Shown here piece by piece: positions 9,003 through 12,705 of a stretch of 12,705 nt of DNA. The stretch covers positions 524,690-537,394 of the forward strand of contig MU657172.1 in the NCBI GenBank assembly GCA_026770575.1, written 5' to 3'. The position numbers and the translations under genes were made by a program. Source of the stretch: Pelagophyceae sp. CCMP2097. Taxonomy: Eukaryota > Sar > Pelagophyceae. A model generated the notes under the pieces. That model made no database searches. It saw nothing but the letters and a program-made list of their open reading frames with translations, and was not told where the DNA came from. Within the stretch, counting starts at the first letter, position 1. Each line of letters begins with the position of its first letter.

Positions 9003-9024
9003 GCGCGGCGCGGACGCGCCGCGC
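9003..9024. repeat. GC-rich hairpin, 9-bp stem
   Basis: GCGCGGCGC pairs perfectly with GCGCCGCGC around the loop GGAC. It is one of two compact hairpins in a very GC-rich block between the AT-rich island and the OTU remnant. On the minus strand it lies beyond the 3' side of the Helitron-like coding region, where a terminal hairpin would be expected, but the end motif is not convincing. Confidence 0.7.
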
Positions 9025-9071
9025 TGAGGGGGCGGGGCGCGGCCTCTGGCGGGCGGGGCGGCGCCGATGGT

Positions 9072-9097
9072 GCCCGCGCCTCCGTCGAGGCGCGGGC
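9072..9097. repeat. GC-rich hairpin, 11-bp stem
   Basis: GCCCGCGCCTC pairs perfectly with GAGGCGCGGGC around the loop CGTC. It is in the same GC-rich block as the hairpin at 9003-9024. No T tract follows on either strand, so a bacterial-type terminator is not indicated. Confidence 0.75.
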
Positions 9098-9217
9098 CGG
9101 TCGCGGGGCCGACGTGCCCCGTCCCGCGCGCCATCTCACCTGGGTGGCCGAAGGAAGGCGCCCTTGACGCCGCTTCGCGCTCACGTTGAAGCGACACAAG
9201 ATATGTCAAATAAGTAG

Positions 9218-9403
9218 CTTGAAAAGTAGCTTGAATAAAGTGAACTTGTCTAATTCCATCATCGAGTCTGAAGGATCTGAGCGCGCTGGGCGCATCGGCG
9301 TCAGAAGGAGATGCGCATAGCACAGTCGGCTTGGTTCTTGCTCGTTAAAACGTTTTAGGCGACGTTATGCAAATGCGCCTGTCAACTTGAAAAGTAGCTT
9401 GAA
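9218..9403. repeat. 18-bp direct repeat bounding a 168-bp unit
   Basis: CTTGAAAAGTAGCTTGAA is found at 9218-9235 and 9386-9403, and weaker similarity continues for about ten bases. Each copy is itself built from two AGTAGCTTGAA-like pieces. The right copy lies where the OTU-like reading frames end, so it may mark the deletion or insertion point that truncated that domain. The sequence between the copies has no gene. Confidence 0.7.
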
Positions 9404-9455
9404 AAATGTGAAGCTGCCTTTTCTCGTAAATCCTCGTATCCTGATGGCTTGCGTA

Positions 9456-9764
9456 TCAGTCCGTGAGCAGCTTGCGGAGCTCCGGGCCCGAGACGCCAAA
9501 CTCCGTTTCGTCGAGGCGGTTGAGGCCGTGCGCGAGCGAATGGAAGAGGCACGACCCGTCTCCGGGCTTCCGGGTGACGTCGGCGCGCGCCAGGTACGTG
9601 TTGCCCTCGTCGGCGCCCAAAATGTCCTTGAACTTCTCCCGCTTCCCGTCCGGGTGGTCTATGCGCTCGCCGTTGTAGTGGGGGCACAAAGCCGCCTCGT
9701 GCGCCCTGTTGCACTTCTCGCAAATCTCATGAACCACCGCGCCGTCGGCTACTTTGTCTTTGCT
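9456..9764 (-). pseudogene. OTU-family cysteine protease fragment with zinc knuckle
   Basis: The minus-strand frame runs through a CX2CX3HX4C knuckle (CEKCNRAHEAALCP) and then GDGSCLFHSLAHGL, the conserved D-G-x-C-L-F block that carries the catalytic Asp and Cys of OTU deubiquitinase-type proteases. It stops at a TGA about 30 residues later, well short of the usual 120-150-residue domain, so the catalytic His is absent. After the stop a different frame continues as LIRKPSGYEDL for a few residues, suggesting that a frameshift came first; it ends at the direct repeat at 9386-9403. OTU modules occur in some Helitron polyproteins and may process the polyprotein or host ubiquitin conjugates. The open frame extends upstream to an ATG at 10022, but only through the duplicated Walker A piece in the wrong frame. 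Confidence 0.75.
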
Positions 9765-9905
9765 TGCCGATGTCCGCATTCCCGCTGCGGCGGAGTCGGT
9801 GCATGTCCTCGATGAGTTTGGCGGCGAACGTCTTGCCGGCGCCACCCTCGCCCGAGACGACGATGATTCGCTGCCGAGCGTCCTTTTCTGTGGCGAGGGC
9901 GGCGA
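9765..9905. repeat. Duplicated helicase Walker A segment, downstream copy
   Basis: This 141-bp segment matches 11703-11843 at 137 of 141 positions, in the same orientation and without gaps. It includes the Walker A codons at about 9829-9852. It lies between the helicase C-terminal region and the zinc knuckle/OTU region, where a second ATP-binding loop makes no sense. In the frame of the OTU region it is read as an unrelated Ser/Arg-rich string. The length is a multiple of three, so it does not change frame by itself. Confidence 0.95.
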
Positions 9906-10869
9906 GTCGACTTGGACATCCAACCCCTTTGCGGTGGGGGCAGGCCTTCGTCGTGGTCGTAGACGGGAGAGTCGTCGTCCGGAGTCCGGGTGTCGGGTTG
10001 GTTCGGAAGCTGCCGGAGCCATGCGTATGTAGCATCGATCTTTCTGTATTCGTTGCGGTACCTAGGAAGATGGCCGGCCCGACGCGGCGATGTCGCAAAG
10101 GTCACAAAGGTCAGGGCTACAGACGAATCGAAGTGGCGAAGTTCGAAGCGGCCGACGCTGACGAGGCCATCGATGCTTTTGCATCGGGAGTTTGCGACGT
10201 AGCAGAGCCCGCGTGCGAAGTTCGATTGCCCTGCTGGCACCGGAATGGTGACGACCTTTCTAGATGTCAGACTTTGCGAGGCGTGTATGGTGATGGCGCG
10301 CGCAAGTACGAGCGACAGCTGCCACCGGTAGAAGTAGTTTTCGCCAAACTTGAAACGTCGGCAAACGGGGGCGGCGGCGACGACGCGCGGGAGGTCGCAC
10401 CATGAGTATCCAATGCACTGATCGCGGCGCCCGTCGCAGAGTTCGCTGCGGCAGCCATAGTACTTCTTGTCGAATTGGACCATGCCGATCGGCAGCGGTC
10501 GTTCCGCTTGTTTCGTCGCCGCAGCTTCATCCAGCGTGAGCGAGAAGCTCGAGGAATCACGCGGGTACACGAGGCCGACGAGAGTGCCGGTCGCGTAATG
10601 GACGAGACAAAAAGATACGACTAAGTTGCTGTCTAAGGCTACCCGCGCGTCTATGTCGAGTGTAAGCTCGGCGGCTTGGATTGGATTGCCCCCCTCATAC
10701 GTTTTAACGCCAAATTTTGGTGATGGGTCCAAAGTGCGTCGGTAACTCAGGAGGTTACGATGCAAGTTGAAGGAACACTTGGGCCGTACTTTTTTCCGAG
10801 CGCACTTTGTAGGTCGCGTCGGTAGCACGCCACCCCCTAGCGTCGTGGCGCCGTCGACGTCGACGTCGA

Positions 10870-10901
<32 letters not shown>

Positions 10902-11190
10902 TCGGAACCGTCGTTGCCGTCGCCACCACCACCCTCCGGTCTCTCTGCTATGGTGTGGTGCGCCCAGCATGTGACGACCCGGCGGCCTTTGTGTTTAAGC
11001 CCGTGGAGCATCGAAAGGTTGAACTCGTTCTTGATTTTGTGCGTCGAAGCGCACCATGAGGCAGAAGTGTCTTCGACGCGCGTGATGGCAGCAGCATAAG
11101 ATTGGACCGCGCGTCGATTCCGCTCGTCTAGCATGTCCTGTGTCGGGCGACCTAAGCGGCACGCTCGGTTGATAATCGCGAGCTGGTCTT
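9906..11190 (-). pseudogene. PIF1-like helicase, C-terminal half
   Basis: The open frame from the ATG at 11134 to 9749 (461 codons) holds the second RecA-like half of a PIF1 helicase. Residues 280-290 read AITIHASQSLT, the motif V counterpart of the usual TIHKSQGLT with the Lys and Gly altered. Residues 306-317, FARGLCYVANSR, correspond to motif VI, usually G.xYVALSR. A run of about eleven Asp followed by Val-Asp pairs (residues 78-94) interrupts the domain and comes from a GTC/GTCGAC repeat. The coding frame really extends upstream of the ATG to about 11188 as LAIINRACRLGRPTQDM, continuous in sense with the N-terminal half after a one-base frameshift. Past about residue 420 the frame runs into the duplicated segment, and its last ~40 residues are not native helicase sequence. 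Confidence 0.8.
10853..10900. repeat. GTC/GTCGAC trinucleotide repeat
   Basis: Three GTCGAC hexamers are followed by about eleven GTC units. On the minus strand it encodes the Asp/Val-Asp run in the helicase C-terminal half. It is likely to vary in length between individuals. Confidence 0.95.
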
Positions 11191-12147
11191 CACGCCCATG
11201 TAGGCGCGCGCGTTTTGGCGGAGTTTGACGTAGTGTGTCGCATTGTGAATTATTGAAAGGCCGTTCAGAGCGAGCGTCTTTGCAGTGACACTTCCAGCAT
11301 GTAATGGCGTCTTGTCATCTCCATCAGCAAATGGACTTATGTCATCGCGCGTAGCGTACAGCGGGTGGCCGCTAACGCACTTGAGCTGGTAGAAGTCGCC
11401 GGAAAGGATGACGTTGCAACCGCCGAACGGTTCCTCCGTGTCGAAGATGGTCCGGAGTCGTGAGTCGATGACGGCGAGCATTTCGCAGCCGACCAGCGAG
11501 ATCTCGTCTATAACTACCAGTTCGATGTGCCGAAGCTCGCGCTGGAGTTGCCCGAGCTTATTTGCATCTCTGATTTGGGCGGCCTTCGGCAAGCTCGTCT
11601 CCGGGAAGCGGAGTCCGTCGTTGAGCGTGAAGCCGCCAATGTTGAAAGCTGATGGTCCCGTCGAGGCGATGATGAGCACAGGCCCATGACGATCGGATTG
11701 CGTGCCGATGTCCGCATTCCCGCTGCGGCGGAGTCGGTGCATGTCCTCGATGAGTTTGGCGGCGAACGTCTTGCCGGCGCCACCCTCGCCCGAGACAACA
11801 ATGATTCGCTGCCGAGCGTCCTTTTCGGTGGCGAGGGCGACGAACGACTGTTGCTCGGTGTTCAACGCGGTGAACCGATGTTGCAGTTTCTCTTGCTCCG
11901 TGGGTCGCGCGTCGAGCTCGTCGCGCGACAAAATCGACTGCGCTCGCGACGTAAGCCGAGCCGCTTGGCGGCCGTGCGCGCGCTGTTGGAGATCGCTGAT
12001 ATATTGGGTCATATGTTCAAACTTCCTGCAACAGGTCGTGACCTGGATGCCCGGCTCCTCTTTGAAAAAGGCCATGTCGGCTCCGTCGATGGGGTCGTCG
12101 GTCTGCATGTCGTCGCCCTCCGCGTCAAAGTCGGGTGGGTCATTCAT
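11152..12147 (-). pseudogene. PIF1-like helicase, N-terminal half
   Basis: From the ATG at 12147 (MNDPPDF) the frame runs 331 codons to a TAG. It contains an acidic leader, the Q motif LNTEQQSFV, Walker A GEGGAGKT (11790-11767), motif Ia STGPSAFNIGG, Walker B VVIDEIS (11508-11497 for DEIS), motif III LSGDFYQL (about 11400-11383) and motif IV LRQNARA, all in PIF1 order. These drive ATP-dependent 5'-3' unwinding in intact family members. The frame leaves the homology just after GVK near 11188: a single missing base shifts the reading, and the helicase continues in the next frame. The same frame is open upstream to the window edge, but better-looking sequence changes frame at 12147. The ATG overlaps the TGA of the preceding frame as ATGAATGA. 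Confidence 0.85.
11703..11843. repeat. Duplicated helicase Walker A segment, native copy
   Basis: This is the in-context copy, since it lies between the Q motif and motif Ia as expected. It is the probable source of the 141-bp copy at 9765-9905, from which it differs at four bases. Confidence 0.95.
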
Positions 12148-12705
12148 TGTCTGAGGCGAGGACGCGCGCGGAAATTTCCTCCTCGTCGCCGCCGCTCGGG
12201 CAAGCGCCGCTGGGCCGTCCCTGCTTGCTAAGTGCAACGTGGACGCTCGTGCTCCCTGCAAGCCGCCACCATAGTACCCAGCCGCGCGGCATGTTGGCAA
12301 TGAACTTGCTCTCAGCGTCGACAAATTCGCTTCCCGTTCTCCTCGTTTTCGAAATCGAGGGTGTCTCCCTTGAACGGCCACGGCGGTTCGACGTAGGATG
12401 CTAGACTCGCCGCGAGCCACGGAACGTGCAGTAACAGGATCGCGTAGCACGACCACGCCTTCGACTGCGGCGATTGCGTCGGCGCTGCTAAGTGCAGCAG
12501 AACGTGGGGGTTCGTCGACGATCGCCGCTTTATGAGAGACTCGGTAAAAGCCCTCGGCGAACTTGAGGGGAAACTCGGAGAGGAGTTCGTCGCTGACAGC
12601 CCCGTCTTCGCGCAGGTACGCGAGGGCAAGAGCAGCATGCGTCGCGGTCGACCGCTCCTCGAGTTCGAGGTACGACTCAACCCCGAGCGCGTCTAATCCT
12701 CCGCA
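12148..12705 (-). pseudogene. Helitron pre-helicase region, spread over three frames
   Basis: Reading leftward from the window edge, one frame gives sequence such as YLELEERSTATHAALALAYLR and KFAEGFYRVSH down to about 12520. The sense then passes to a second frame with SCYAILLLHVPW and VEPPWPFKGDTLDFENEE, which stops near 12312. A third frame carries FVDAESKFIANMPRGW to a TGA at about 12142. The LLLHVPW block resembles the segment just before the helicase in Helitron proteins. Two frame changes within about 400 bp mean this copy is broken. The 5' part, including any Rep nuclease, is outside the window. The three-frame path is my reading and needs an alignment to an intact relative. Confidence 0.6.

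Larger units (their letters stand above)
9386..12705 (-). mobile_element. Decayed Helitron-like element, 3' portion
   Basis: On the minus strand the region reads: a pre-helicase stretch with a YAILLLHVPW-type motif, a PIF1-like helicase, a zinc knuckle and an OTU protease. PIF1-family helicases with this pre-helicase block, sometimes with OTU domains, are characteristic of Helitron polyproteins. The coding sequence is broken by several frame changes, an internal duplication and a truncated OTU, so this copy is inactive. The Rep/HUH nuclease would lie to the right of the window. Neither end of the element is identified. Confidence 0.65.

Noticed and set aside
8976..9024. Helitron 3' end: CTAA on the minus strand next to a hairpin
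   Set aside because: The hairpin is 23 bases away rather than about 10-12, and the next base is not the expected T, so the terminus is not supported.
9727..10098. Second PIF1 helicase gene suggested by an intact Walker A
   Set aside because: Only the 141-bp duplicated piece carries helicase sequence; no other motif follows in that frame.
1..12705. Bacterial or phage origin
   Set aside because: No ribosome-binding sites or operon structure, and the intron-like splice sites, Helitron helicase and simple repeats fit a eukaryote.
1..12705. tRNA, rRNA or CRISPR array
   Set aside because: No cloverleaf-compatible T-arm, conserved rRNA segment or regularly spaced repeat was found on reading both strands.

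Overview
The window looks like nuclear DNA of a GC-rich eukaryote, most likely a unicellular alga. A pelagophyte stramenopile (Aureococcus-like) or haptophyte would fit, but that placement is inference. Supporting signs are a plausible spliceosomal intron inside a RING/Sel1-repeat gene, Tudor-like protein modules, trinucleotide repeats, abundant low-complexity DNA, a Helitron-type PIF1 helicase, and no bacterial-style operon signals. Every believable coding segment is on the minus strand. I see no rRNA, tRNA or CRISPR.

Layout from left to right. 1-1884: no convincing gene; it holds GTAATTAC inverted repeats, a small tandem repeat, an (AAG)n tract and a GC-rich cruciform. 1885-3620: a large unrecognised coding region, open for 536 codons from its first ATG, with signs of further coding upstream in another frame. 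3621-4662: about 1 kb of low-complexity, TCGA-rich DNA that is open on both strands but does not look like a gene. It separates the first coding region from 4663-5853, a Tudor-like protein interrupted by an in-frame TGA. 5885-6933: a gene with a RING-like zinc finger and Sel1 repeats, apparently carrying a 119-bp intron.

6934-9385 is a non-coding structural zone. It contains a near-perfect 34/33-bp-arm hairpin (7242-7318), a 738-bp segment with imperfect terminal inverted repeats (7357-8094), an AT-rich island (about 8345-8950), short tandem repeats and two GC-rich hairpins.

9386-12705 holds the remains of a Helitron-like element reading right to left and running off the right edge. From its 5' side it has a pre-helicase stretch spread over three frames, the N-terminal half of a PIF1-like helicase (Q motif, Walker A, Walker B, GDFxQL), a one-base frameshift, the C-terminal half of the helicase, and then a zinc-knuckle plus OTU-protease segment cut short after the catalytic Cys. 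A 141-bp piece of the helicase's own Walker A region is duplicated at 97% identity between the helicase C-terminus and the OTU module. The helicase and OTU parts would have been one polyprotein in the intact element; this copy looks dead. The HUH/Rep nuclease expected of an autonomous Helitron would lie beyond the right edge and is not seen here.
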